From Rhodospirillales bacterium (lineage in GTDB: Bacteria; Pseudomonadota; Alphaproteobacteria; Rhodospirillales; Casp-alpha2), in the NCBI GenBank assembly GCA_017640505.1, contig JAEPQO010000004.1:186001-250000 (forward strand): 64,000 nucleotides of DNA, read 5' to 3'. Within the stretch, counting starts at the first letter, position 1. Every line of letters begins with the position of its first letter. This document shows, one piece after another, positions 6,922 through 15,180 of this stretch. A model generated the notes under the pieces. It ran no database searches, was not told the origin of the DNA, and worked only from the letters and a program-made list of their open reading frames with translations. The translations under genes were made by a program, and so were the position numbers.

Positions 6922-8421
6922 TTATTCCGCCGCCCACGGGAACGGGATCAGGGTCTCCAGATTTTCCGACAGTTCGTAGACGCTGGAGACAGCGAGCTCG
7001 TGATCGAACGGCAAATTGTCCCGCGCCGCACGCTCGCGCAGTTTGTCGTGGTGATAGTCCATCACGTCCTTCGGGATGGGCATCTCACCGCAGTCGAAAA
7101 TGCGCAGGTACCCGTCCGCATCGCGCGCTGGCATGACGCGGCTTTTCATGTGATTGCTGGGTGACCATGGGATATCCATGACGCCCGCCTCGCAGGCACG
7201 GATGGTGCCGATGGCAACGTCGCCGTCGCCCATCTCCAGAATCTTGTCCATTACCGGTCTGACTTCGCGCGCGATCATATTGCACTCGGTCTTGAATTCC
7301 GGCATATCGTCGAGGCGGATGTGCCGCGCAAGATAGACCGCCATCCGCGTCGTCCGGAGACCGGCTGCATTTGCCTCCGGGGTCGGGATCCCGAACGCCT
7401 CGTGCGATGACTTGGTCGTCACGCTGACGGCGCCCCCGATGGCGGCGAGCGTGCCGCCGTAGGCAACGAGGGCCTCGCACTGCGCGTCGTCGTAAGGCCA
7501 CGCCCCCATCCAATGCAACGACGTCACCGGCGTAAAGATGTCGTCATGGCCGAGCCTCTGCAGATATTCCTGTGTCAGTTCGCGCGCCATCCTGATCGCC
7601 GCCGCATCCTGCACGAGGTGCAGCGTCTGGCCGAGTTCGAGACCGTAGTTCTTCACCCCCTGCCCGGCCGCGAGCAGCGCATCGATGATGCAGGTCAGAA
7701 TCGCAATCGACGGCGGAATGTTGGTGCCGGTCAGGAACCCCGGCTGACGCCGGTGCAGTTCGACGCCCAGGTCCTGATAGCGGGCGGCGAGACGGTCGAG
7801 GTACTGATAGTTCCGGATACCCTGCTCGATGGTCACTTCCTTGGTATACGACGCCGTGTAGGCTAGTCCGGATCCGAGATAACCCGAATACCCGGCAGCG
7901 AAGCCGACTTCCGATGTCAGGCGCGGCATCGATGTGCCGGAAAGAACGATCGCCGGTTTGTCGATGGCTTCGACCAGTTGCCGCGTCACCTTGGGGCCGT
8001 AGTTCACCATCGGGTAACCGTTGAGCATCGAACGTCCGGCCTTCTTGGATTCTTCGATGCCGTTCGCGGCGTTTTCCCACTGTTCGTTCCGGGTATAGCT
8101 GTCCGTCGTGGTCGGCACGATGTCGGCATGACCGTCCTTGTCGAGGCAGGTCATCAGTTCCTTCTGCAACTCCAGCGTCCCGAACCCGCCGCGCGGCTGC
8201 GTCAGGCAGCGCCCTTCCTCGTCGGCGCGGCGCATCACCCAGCCGAGCTGCTTATGTTTCGGCATGGCCAGGTGATAGGCCGCCGCCTCGTCAAGGTCGA
8301 TCTCGGCGCCGGTCGGCCAACGCGCGAGATTCCTCGCACGCATCTCATCGAAAATATCGTCCGGAATGCGATCCGCCGAAAACGGCAGGCCGTCCGGATC
8401 AAGCTGCGGGTGACCGGCCAT
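6922..8421 (-). CDS. glmE: Glutamate mutase epsilon (catalytic) subunit
   Basis: A 499-residue TIM-barrel protein matching methylaspartate (glutamate) mutase epsilon subunit. Recognisable family stretches include TQPRGGFGTLELQKELM, VTIEQGIRNYQYLDRL, FLTGTNIPPSIAIL and TSLHWMGAWPYDDAQ. It binds glutamate and, with GlmS carrying adenosylcobalamin, rearranges L-glutamate to (2S,3S)-3-methylaspartate. The start [14 protein letters not shown] at 8421 lies inside the end of glmL (23-bp overlap), consistent with coupled translation. The length is close to the usual 480-485 plus a short N-terminal extension. It is the third enzyme-complex gene of an operon ordered iclR, glmS, glmL, glmE. No methylaspartate ammonia-lyase of the classical type was found nearby. 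Confidence 0.92.
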   Translation of the reverse strand: MAGHPQLDPDGLPFSADRIPDDIFDEMRARNLARWPTGAEIDLDEAAAYHLAMPKHKQLGWVMRRADEEGRCLTQPRGGFGTLELQKELMTCLDKDGHADIVPTTTDSYTRNEQWENAANGIEESKKAGRSMLNGYPMVNYGPKVTRQLVEAIDKPAIVLSGTSMPRLTSEVGFAAGYSGYLGSGLAYTASYTKEVTIEQGIRNYQYLDRLAARYQDLGVELHRRQPGFLTGTNIPPSIAILTCIIDALLAAGQGVKNYGLELGQTLHLVQDAAAIRMARELTQEYLQRLGHDDIFTPVTSLHWMGAWPYDDAQCEALVAYGGTLAAIGGAVSVTTKSSHEAFGIPTPEANAAGLRTTRMAVYLARHIRLDDMPEFKTECNMIAREVRPVMDKILEMGDGDVAIGTIRACEAGVMDIPWSPSNHMKSRVMPARDADGYLRIFDCGEMPIPKDVMDYHHDKLRERAARDNLPFDHELAVSSVYELSENLETLIPFPWAAE

Positions 8422-9835
8422 GGATACCTTCCTTCCCGGATGCCGGATTGCCGGCGATGTTGTTGTGCGCGAACCGCAGTGCGGCGTCGGGCGCCGCATC
8501 CGCCAGCAGGCCGACGGCGTAAAGTGAATACGCATTGTCGATCATCAGCTTCGGTTTCTTCGGCCGCAGCGATTGTGCGTCTTCCTCATCGAACAGGGCC
8601 GCGTGCAGAATGTCGTCTGCCTGATCGCCATGCACCAGTACGCCTCCGGTGCCAATCACGGTCCCGACGGCGGTCAGATCCTTGCCGTACTGCACGGTCA
8701 CCGGCCCGGTGACCGATTGCTTGATTTCGATTCGACCGGCGTGGCGCTTCACGGCGCGTGCGACGGCGCTTCGGGCGAGGGCTGCATCGAAATCGCGTTC
8801 GTCGTCATTCTCGGGCAACCGCTCCGGGTCCGCTTCGATCGCCGCCAGGAACGCGTCGATCCGGTCGGCGGAAAATCCGCTTTCGCGCACGAAAGCGTCC
8901 TCACCGGCCGTGGCGACGATGGTGCGCGCATTGTGCCGCATGCCGAGATCGCCCTCGACGGTTCGCTTCGCATAGGGCTCGGGAAGACCGTACTGGATCA
9001 CGCTGCCGGAAACCGGTGCACCTTCGGCGATGGAATGCACATCGGTCGTCGCACCGCCGACGTCGACGACCAGCAGATCGCCCCATCCGGGGAACGCGTC
9101 GTTGCCCGCCGCCAGAAGCCGCGCCCCTTCCATCACCGCGGCGGGGGTCGGCATCAGGACGGCATCGAAACGCGCCTCAGCGCGGTCAATCCCCTTGGCA
9201 TGAACAATGCGTTCGATGAAAACGTCCCTGATTGCAGCCCGTGCAGGCTCCACATCAAGGACGTTGAATTCCGGCATGACGTTCCCGGCCACGCGCGCAT
9301 CGATGCCAGCGCCCTGCAACGTCTCTGCCACATCATCGGCGCACACGCGGTTCCCCGCGACAATCACCGGGCAGGCGAGACCGGCGGCGGCCAGTTTCTC
9401 TGCATTCCAGCGGATCGTTTCTTCGTTGCCACCGTCGGTGCCGCCCGCCAGCAACAGGATATCCGGCTTCTGCGCGGCAATGCCCGCCGCGTCCTTGTCC
9501 GTCAGCTTATAGGCATGTGCGCCGATCAGCTTGGCACCCGCACCCAACGCCGCAAGGCGCGCGGCCTCGGCGGTCAGTTCCTTGACCAGGCCGACCGTCA
9601 CCATGGCGAGACCGCCTGCGGCGCTCGATGATGCCAGCCGGTGGCGGAAATCGGGCAACGAACCCAGCGCCGTTTCCAGATCGCCAAGCGCGGCATCCAG
9701 GCCGACGTTGATATCGCTGGTGACCGTCGATGGCCCCTGCCCCGCACCGAGGATTGTCCCGGCGTCGAGATCGATCGCACGCAGCTTGGTATAGGTGCTG
9801 CCGAAGTCGATCAGGAGGGCGCTTTCTCCGCTCAT
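8399..9835 (-). CDS. glmL: Glutamate mutase accessory protein (ASKHA fold)
   Basis: A 478-residue GlmL/MutL protein. It has the ASKHA-type phosphate-1 motif [16 protein letters not shown] at the N-terminus and the second phosphate motif [13 protein letters not shown] mid-protein, with [11 protein letters not shown] between them. In glutamate mutase operons this protein is thought to act as a chaperone or reactivase that exchanges damaged cobalamin, by analogy with reactivating factors. It overlaps glmS by 4 bp and glmE by 23 bp, so the three are translated together. Confidence 0.92.
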   Translation of the reverse strand: MSGESALLIDFGSTYTKLRAIDLDAGTILGAGQGPSTVTSDINVGLDAALGDLETALGSLPDFRHRLASSSAAGGLAMVTVGLVKELTAEAARLAALGAGAKLIGAHAYKLTDKDAAGIAAQKPDILLLAGGTDGGNEETIRWNAEKLAAAGLACPVIVAGNRVCADDVAETLQGAGIDARVAGNVMPEFNVLDVEPARAAIRDVFIERIVHAKGIDRAEARFDAVLMPTPAAVMEGARLLAAGNDAFPGWGDLLVVDVGGATTDVHSIAEGAPVSGSVIQYGLPEPYAKRTVEGDLGMRHNARTIVATAGEDAFVRESGFSADRIDAFLAAIEADPERLPENDDERDFDAALARSAVARAVKRHAGRIEIKQSVTGPVTVQYGKDLTAVGTVIGTGGVLVHGDQADDILHAALFDEEDAQSLRPKKPKLMIDNAYSLYAVGLLADAAPDAALRFAHNNIAGNPASGKEGIHGRSPAA

Positions 9836-10284
9836 GCGGCCGCGCCTCCGGCCCGGCCTTTCAGGTCTTGGTCCAGCATGTCGACGACGTCCGGTGTCCG
9901 TGTGCCGGGCGGAAAGGCGCGGTTGAACCCCATCTCGCGATAACGCGCCTCCACGTCGTTCCAGCTCTGCTTGCCGACCACCAGGTTGCCGCCCACGTAC
10001 AGCGTAATATCCTCAAGCCCCGCCTCGATGCACATATCGCGGAAGCCCCGGCAGTCCAGTTCCCCCTGCCCGTATAGCGACGAGACGAGAATCGCGTCGG
10101 CAGCGGTTTCGATCGCCGCCTTGATGAAATCCTCGGCCGGGGTCAGGGCACCGAGCGCGACCACCTTGTACCCTTCTTTTTCCAGCGCCATCGACAGAAT
10201 GCGGTTGCCGACGATGTGCGTATCGGCGCCGATGACGCCGGTCACCAATGTCAGCTTGCCGCGTTGCTCGGGCGTCAGGCTCAT
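9832..10284 (-). CDS. glmS: Glutamate mutase sigma (cobalamin-binding) subunit
   Basis: A 150-residue B12-binding domain protein. The cobalt-coordinating signature DxHxxG is present as D21-T-H23-I-V-G26, and the SSLYGQGE and GGNLVVGK loops that cradle the nucleotide tail follow at the expected places. It pairs with GlmE to form adenosylcobalamin-dependent glutamate mutase. Its first four bases overlap the end of the IclR regulator gene and its last four overlap glmL. No cobalamin riboswitch was recognised upstream of the operon, so control probably runs through the IclR protein. Confidence 0.93.
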   Translation of the reverse strand: MSLTPEQRGKLTLVTGVIGADTHIVGNRILSMALEKEGYKVVALGALTPAEDFIKAAIETAADAILVSSLYGQGELDCRGFRDMCIEAGLEDITLYVGGNLVVGKQSWNDVEARYREMGFNRAFPPGTRTPDVVDMLDQDLKGRAGGAAA

Positions 10285-11108
10285 TCCGCCGCATCCTTGT
10301 TCGCGTTCGGCGTTTCCGTCAGTTCGCGCATGATCTGTTCGATCTGCCGCGCGGTATCGCGCAAGCGATCAAGCTTGGAAACCGCCGTCTGCATCGACAT
10401 CCGCGCCGCCGGCGCATGCACCGAAAGCCCGGCGACAACCCGGTTTCTGGCATCGAACACCGGAACCGCGATGCCGATAATGCCGATCGTGTTTTCCTCG
10501 TTGTTGCAGGCATACCCCTGACGGCGGATCATTTTGAACTCGGCTTCCAGCAACTTCGGATCGGTGATCGAGAAATCCGTAAACCGCTGCAACGGCGCTG
10601 CATTGATGACGCGGCGGCGGCTTCGTGTCGGCAGATGCGCAACCAGAAGCTTGCCAAGCGCCGTTGCATGAAGCGACACGTGCGTGCCGACCCCCATCTG
10701 CAAACGCAGCGGCCAGGAACATTCGACACGGTCGATATAGACGACGCTGTCGCGGTCGAGTACGCCCAGATTACAGGTCTCGCCCAGTTCATGGACCAAC
10801 CCGCTCAGGATGGCCCGGACCGGGGACGCGTGCACAAAGGCCGACATCGCATCGGTGGCCAGCGACATCAGGTTGGGGCCAACGAGGTATTTATCCCCAT
10901 CCGGTGCACGCGTGATCATCAGCGTCTCTTCCAATTGTTTGACGACGCGAAATACCGTCGGCCGCGGCAGGTTCGTTCGTTCCGCGATGTCGTTCAGGCT
11001 GGGCGGTTTTTCCGCGGTCAGGATAACGGACAGCACGGTCATGCCCTTACCGAGCGCAGAGCCCGTATCCGGCGGGGTAATGTGCGGCAGTGTGTCTCCG
11101 TCAGGCAT
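10281..11108 (-). CDS. IclR-family transcriptional regulator
   Basis: A 275-residue regulator. A winged helix-turn-helix spans roughly residues 18-80 ([25 protein letters not shown] is the HTH region) and an IclR effector-binding domain follows, with [22 protein letters not shown] and a C-terminal [13 protein letters not shown]. Such proteins bind a small organic acid and control neighbouring catabolic genes. It is the promoter-proximal gene of the glutamate mutase operon and overlaps glmS by 4 bp, so it probably autoregulates the whole operon. The 5' region toward azlC contains two inverted repeats that are candidate operators. Confidence 0.9.
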   Translation of the reverse strand: MPDGDTLPHITPPDTGSALGKGMTVLSVILTAEKPPSLNDIAERTNLPRPTVFRVVKQLEETLMITRAPDGDKYLVGPNLMSLATDAMSAFVHASPVRAILSGLVHELGETCNLGVLDRDSVVYIDRVECSWPLRLQMGVGTHVSLHATALGKLLVAHLPTRSRRRVINAAPLQRFTDFSITDPKLLEAEFKMIRRQGYACNNEENTIGIIGIAVPVFDARNRVVAGLSVHAPAARMSMQTAVSKLDRLRDTARQIEQIMRELTETPNANKDAAE

Positions 11109-11153
11109 GCGATCCTCCCAAATCTAGGCCACGGCACTCAAAGCAAAGCAGTT

Positions 11154-11201
11154 TTGCGCATATTACGCAATTAATTGGACTTATTTGTCTCGTTTTCGAG
11201 A
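11154..11201. promoter_or_regulatory. Two inverted repeats between iclR and azlC
   Basis: In the divergent intergenic region, TTGCG-N7-CGCAA lies at 11154-11170 and the perfect palindrome TCTCG-TTTT-CGAGA at 11188-11201. Either could be the operator of the IclR regulator, whose gene starts at 11108, or of the azlCD promoter. Which protein binds is not shown by the sequence. Confidence 0.4.
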
Positions 11202-11277
11202 AAAATGCAGGAAATTTGACATTTAAGGCTGCCGCCTCTTTGCGACAGCATGGCCGAACGGAAAAAAGGGGATCGCT

Positions 11278-12003
11278 ATTTCCACCGCCGAAAACCAGGA
11301 CATTGCCGTCTGGACGCTGTTCCGCCGGGGACTTCGCGACGGCTTCAGCCTGCCCGCGTTCATGGTCGCCGCCAGCATGGTCGGTTACGGCGCACTGGTA
11401 CATTCCGCGGACCTGAGCCTTGCGTTCGGCATCGTCTCGACGCTCGGGATCTGGGGCCTGCCGGGCCAGGTCGCGTTCATCGAATACATGCTGCTGGGCG
11501 CGCCGCTGGTGTCGATGATGATCGGTGTCTCTCTCGCCAACATGCGGTTTCTGCCGATGAGTATCTCGCTGGCCGCGTTGTTCCGCGGCTCCGGAAGCGG
11601 CTGGCGCTGGCGATATCTCTGGGTCCAGTTCATGTCCGTCAACACTTGGGTCGGTCTGATGCGCCGGGTGCCGGAGCTGACGCCGGATCAGCGGGGCGCG
11701 TTCTATGCCGGCTTTTCGACGATCTGCCTGATTGCCGGCGCGGTGGGTGTGTCTGCGGGATTTCTGATGGCCGAGGCATTACCGTTCTTCGTGACGGTAT
11801 CGCTGGTGTTCCTGAACCCGATCTACTTCGCGTTCGTGTTCGCCGCCATGCGCGCCCGTGCTGGCCTTCTGGCGTTCGCGGCGGGTGCGGTGGTCGGCCC
11901 GCCGGCTTACCTGCTGACACCGGAATGGAGCCTCCCGCTCGCCGGTATCATCGCCGGCAGCGTCGGCCATTTCACCGACCAATACCTGAAAGCAAGGACA
12001 TGA
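11278..12003 (+). CDS. azlC: AzlC-family amino-acid exporter, large subunit (start abnormal)
   Basis: About 235-242 residues with five to six membrane segments. It matches AzlC, the large subunit of the AzlCD branched-chain amino-acid exporter (GLRDGFSLPAFMVAASMVGYG at the N-terminus, GQVAFIEYMLLGAPLV, LNPIYFAFVFAAM). The reading frame is open from the stop at 11224, but it contains no ATG, GTG or TTG until ATG 11362, which would delete the conserved N-terminal helix. ATT at 11278 has AAAAAAGGGG just upstream and is used here as a provisional start. Alternatively an ATG at 11250 in another frame joins this frame if one base of the A6G4 run at 11262-11271 is removed. It overlaps azlD by 4 bp. 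See findings. Confidence 0.8.
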   Translation: MSTAENQDIAVWTLFRRGLRDGFSLPAFMVAASMVGYGALVHSADLSLAFGIVSTLGIWGLPGQVAFIEYMLLGAPLVSMMIGVSLANMRFLPMSISLAALFRGSGSGWRWRYLWVQFMSVNTWVGLMRRVPELTPDQRGAFYAGFSTICLIAGAVGVSAGFLMAEALPFFVTVSLVFLNPIYFAFVFAAMRARAGLLAFAAGAVVGPPAYLLTPEWSLPLAGIIAGSVGHFTDQYLKART

Positions 12004-12362
12004 GCAGCGGCATCCAGGAAATGTCGGCAACCGGCATCTGGGCACTGCTGTTCCTGGCCATTGCCTCGACCTATCTCTGGCGTGGACTCGGCACGATGAT
12101 CGCGGCCCGCATCGATCCCGAAAGCCGGGTCCTGCAATGGGTGTCGTGCGTGGCCTACGGCCTGCTGGCGGCGCTGATCTCGCGCATCCTGTTTCTGCCC
12201 GTCGGCGTACTGGAGGATACCTTGTTGGTGGACCGGCTCGGCGCGACCGCGTTCGGCTTCCTCCTGTTCTTCGTCTTCAAGCGCCATATCGGCGCTGGTA
12301 CGCTCGGCGCCGCGGGGGCGTTCATGCTTCTTGTCTGGGCGCGGACGCACGGTATCCTCTGA
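12000..12362 (+). CDS. azlD: AzlD-family amino-acid exporter, small subunit
   Basis: A 120-residue protein with four predicted membrane helices, matching AzlD: TYLWRGLGTMIAARID in the first part and GATAFGFLLFFVFKRHI near the end. It forms the exporter with AzlC. ATG at 12000 overlaps the azlC stop (ATGA). The downstream periplasmic protease gene begins 2 bp after its stop, so the three genes form one plus-strand operon. Confidence 0.85.
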   Translation: MSSGIQEMSATGIWALLFLAIASTYLWRGLGTMIAARIDPESRVLQWVSCVAYGLLAALISRILFLPVGVLEDTLLVDRLGATAFGFLLFFVFKRHIGAGTLGAAGAFMLLVWARTHGIL

Positions 12363-12364
12363 GC

Positions 12365-13474
12365 ATGCGACATCTTTTCATTGCCGGACTGGTACTTATC
12401 GCCACCGCCCTTGGCGGATCCGCAGCAGCACAGTCTTGCCGCGCCCCCGTGCCCGTCTGCAAGGCAGCGGAAAGCGTCGTCATGATTTCGTCGTTCGAAC
12501 CCATCGGCAGCGCCGTCGTGATCGGCGACGGCCTTCTTGTGACCAACCGCCACATGGTCGCCGACAACCCGGCTGCCAAGGTGACGCTCGCCGACGGCAC
12601 CGAGGTCGAAGCCCGTGTTGCACCGACGAGTTATCCGGGCGATCTCGTCGGCCTCGTCGCGCCGGGCGTTACCGCACCGGTGCTTGCACACAACGTCACG
12701 CCGACGATGGAAACGGATCTCTTTGTGATCGGCTTCGACGTCGGCAGGCAGGCCGTCCGCGTTTATGCGCCGGGACGCCTGATCGCACCGCGCGCCGATA
12801 CGGCGCTGGCAAGGCTGCATCACAATGCGCGCTCGCTACCCGGGAACTCCGGCGGCGCCCTGGTCGATGCCAACGGCAATCTGGTCGGGATCGTCGCATC
12901 CGGCGGCGAAGGCAGGAACGAAGCCATCGCTGTTTCCGAGCTTGCGCGCCTGCAGGCGCAGACCGCTCCGGACAAGGTCGACGCTTCGCAACTGATCGGC
13001 AGGGCCTATGTGCGCTGCGTCGAACGGCTCGATTCCGTGCGCGCACAGCGCGGGCCGTTGCCCGAAGGTGACGCCATCGAGATCGAGAATGCCTGTCTCG
13101 CCACGTCGAACCGTCAACTGATGGATGAAGCCGGCAAGACGTTCGGCACGCGCCGGGAACTGGACCGCGCCCTTCGAATGCTCGAAGCGTCCTATCGCAT
13201 GGATCCGAACGCGCCCAATGCGCTGATCTCGCTGGCCGTGACCTATCATATCGCCGGGCGGTTCACCGACGAAATTCCGATCCTCTACCGTGCGCTCGAA
13301 TTCATGCCCGACGAACCGCAGATTTTGCGCCTCGCCCTGCAGGCAGGAATCTGGGGCGGCGACCAGGCACTTGCCGACCGCGCCATGCAACAGATCGAGA
13401 GCGTGCTGCCGCAAATGGCACCCCCGGCGCGGCGGTTCTATGACGATCCACCGCCCGCACCGAAACTCAATTGA
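12365..13474 (+). CDS. Secreted trypsin-like serine protease with C-terminal TPR-like region
   Basis: A 369-residue protein with a cleavable signal peptide (hydrophobic residues 4-17, ending AAAQS). Chymotrypsin-fold catalytic residues are visible: H63 in TNRHMVA, D93 in GDLVGLVA and S162 in LPGNSGGAL. The S1-family domain occupies roughly residues 25-205. The rest is helical, and ALISLAVTYHIAGRFTDEIP resembles a tetratricopeptide repeat that may bind partners. It probably works in the periplasm. It is the last gene of the azlC-azlD operon and converges on another protease gene with only 7 bp between the stops. The biological substrate is unknown. Confidence 0.82.
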   Translation: MRHLFIAGLVLIATALGGSAAAQSCRAPVPVCKAAESVVMISSFEPIGSAVVIGDGLLVTNRHMVADNPAAKVTLADGTEVEARVAPTSYPGDLVGLVAPGVTAPVLAHNVTPTMETDLFVIGFDVGRQAVRVYAPGRLIAPRADTALARLHHNARSLPGNSGGALVDANGNLVGIVASGGEGRNEAIAVSELARLQAQTAPDKVDASQLIGRAYVRCVERLDSVRAQRGPLPEGDAIEIENACLATSNRQLMDEAGKTFGTRRELDRALRMLEASYRMDPNAPNALISLAVTYHIAGRFTDEIPILYRALEFMPDEPQILRLALQAGIWGGDQALADRAMQQIESVLPQMAPPARRFYDDPPPAPKLN

Positions 13475-13481
13475 TCGGCAT

Positions 13482-14756
13482 TCAAGGTCCGTCGAGCGGG
13501 TCCGGAATCCAGCCGTAGCGGGTTTGCTTCGGCCCCGGCAACGGGCGTGCGCGCTTCAGTATCCAGTCCCTGAGTTCGGGACCATGCCAGCCGGGATTGG
13601 CCGAAAGCGCACGAACCGCCAATGCGGTGATGCGCGGAACGGCGAAGCTCGAGCCCGATGCCTTTCCGGGTGCACCGCGGTGGTCGGTCACGCCCACCCG
13701 CTCGCCGGGCGCCATGATGTGGACGCTCTCGGTTCCCCAGTTGGACCCGTTTGCCAGCCGCCCGTCCAATTCTGATGACGTAACGACGATCGTGTTGGCG
13801 AGCCCGAGCGCCGCCGGATAAACCGGCGTCCGGTCGATATCGCGGCCGTCGTTGCCGGCTGATATGATGAACAGCATCCGCGGCTGCTTTTGCACCGCAT
13901 CGGCAAACGCCTGCCATTCTTCGCGGCTGTTCGAGCCCATGGCCAGATTGACGATCCGTACCCCCTGGTCCGCCAGCCACTGAACAGCCTCGGCCATCTT
14001 GCCCATATCGGGGCGCGGATAGCGGACCGGCACGACCCGCGCCATCGGCGCCTCGCGGATCAGCACGCTCATCACCGCGCTGCCGTGGTGCAGGGGAAAA
14101 AACGGAGATCGTCCGGTATCGATATCGAACGGCCTGTCGTCACCGTCCCAGAGATCGCGGCCGAGCAGTTTCCCCTGATCGGTTCGTGCAAGGCGACTCA
14201 AGAAAGGATCGATCGTATAGTTCACGCCGCTGTCGATCAGGCCGACGCTCACGCCGGCGGGATCCGTCGCGGCGGGGACCGGCGGATTGAGCACGATCAC
14301 GTTCGTGACCGTCGCGAGATCGCTTTCAAAGACCCTGATCGTTTGCGCGACACCGCTCGAGTCATAGTCAATCCCGCGCGCCTCGGTGATGCGGCATTCG
14401 TGGTCGGCGGTGATGCTGAAGATCGGTTTACCGTCATGCAGTTCGAACCCGACCCGGCGCAACCGCCCGCCCGGGAACAGGGCATTGACCTCAAGCCGGC
14501 GTCCATCTCTCAGCAACATGACGGTTTTAGCACGCCCCGGCGCCCCACCGAAGGATGCGACAGAATGCTCGATCAGACGCACGCCCTCGAATACCTCCCG
14601 GTAGCGTTGCGGGTCGCTGTACGGGGCCTCGCAGGCGACCTCAAGGGCCGGCCGAATGGCCGCCGCCGGTGTCTCCGCGCGGCCCGGCGCCGGCGGCATC
14701 AACGCCGCAATCAGGGCGAATGCAAGAATATGGCGGGTGGTAACGCTCTTCCGCAT
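13482..14756 (-). CDS. Secreted subtilisin-like (S8) serine protease
   Basis: A 424-residue protein with a signal peptide (residues 1-27, ending GRAE). After a 130-residue N-terminal region of unknown fold comes an S8 domain with catalytic D175 (GLIDSGVN), H224 (HHGSAVMS), the oxyanion Asn302 (ISAGNDG) and S370 (GSSFAVPR). The last replaces the usual GTSxAxP with GSSxAxP. It is likely periplasmic. The N-terminal region is not an obvious I9 propeptide. It is convergent with the trypsin-like protease gene, 7 bp apart. The two may form a functional pair, but this is inferred only from position. Confidence 0.85.
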   Translation of the reverse strand: MRKSVTTRHILAFALIAALMPPAPGRAETPAAAIRPALEVACEAPYSDPQRYREVFEGVRLIEHSVASFGGAPGRAKTVMLLRDGRRLEVNALFPGGRLRRVGFELHDGKPIFSITADHECRITEARGIDYDSSGVAQTIRVFESDLATVTNVIVLNPPVPAATDPAGVSVGLIDSGVNYTIDPFLSRLARTDQGKLLGRDLWDGDDRPFDIDTGRSPFFPLHHGSAVMSVLIREAPMARVVPVRYPRPDMGKMAEAVQWLADQGVRIVNLAMGSNSREEWQAFADAVQKQPRMLFIISAGNDGRDIDRTPVYPAALGLANTIVVTSSELDGRLANGSNWGTESVHIMAPGERVGVTDHRGAPGKASGSSFAVPRITALAVRALSANPGWHGPELRDWILKRARPLPGPKQTRYGWIPDPLDGP

Positions 14757-15180
14757 GATGCGGAACCGTGCGCCGGTGCGAACGCGACGTCAATGGACCT
14801 GTAACCGATTGTGCAGAAGCGGGTACCGGAGACGGATTAACCTGAGCGGCAGACGGCAACTTTCAACGGGGGGATGCTGCCACCGGACCGCCAGAGCCCG
14901 TCTCCGGTCTTTATCCCGCTCGCGCGGGGTCGTGTCTTGATCTTTACCAGGCAATCCTGATGCTCCACTTAAAGACGATCCGATTTTCGCCGCAACAGAT
15001 TCCGCGTGTATTGCACATATACGATCAGCGAAGGATGCTTGCGGCGGCATCGGCGGCGCGTTGCAAGATCAAGAAAATGATCCTGAAACGCGGAAAATGC
15101 CGTAAGTTGTTGATCGCAATGGGGGCGGACAAAGAGCGGCAGATGCAGGGCACGACACGGCGAAAGGTAAGGGGAACCAG
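14757..15180. other. 424-bp gap between protease and cyclase genes
   Basis: No convincing protein gene was seen. The stretch is flanked by divergent genes (protease to the left, cyclase to the right) and should carry both promoters. It contains an 11-bp perfect inverted repeat, ACCGGAGACGG at 14825-14835 and CCGTCTCCGGT at 14898-14908, separated by 62 bases, which could be a folded leader or small RNA. AAGGTAAGGGG at 15164-15174 serves as the ribosome-binding site of the cyclase. Confidence 0.5.

Noticed and set aside
11109-11230. Cobalamin riboswitch upstream of the glutamate mutase operon
   Set aside because: The region is short and lacks a B12-box (AGCCAGGAGACCTGCC-like) sequence on the minus strand.
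11250-12362. A 370-codon frame that seems to fuse an unknown N-terminus to AzlD
   Set aside because: Its first 250 codons are out of frame with the clear AzlC membrane protein; only the last 120 codons (AzlD from 12000) are real.
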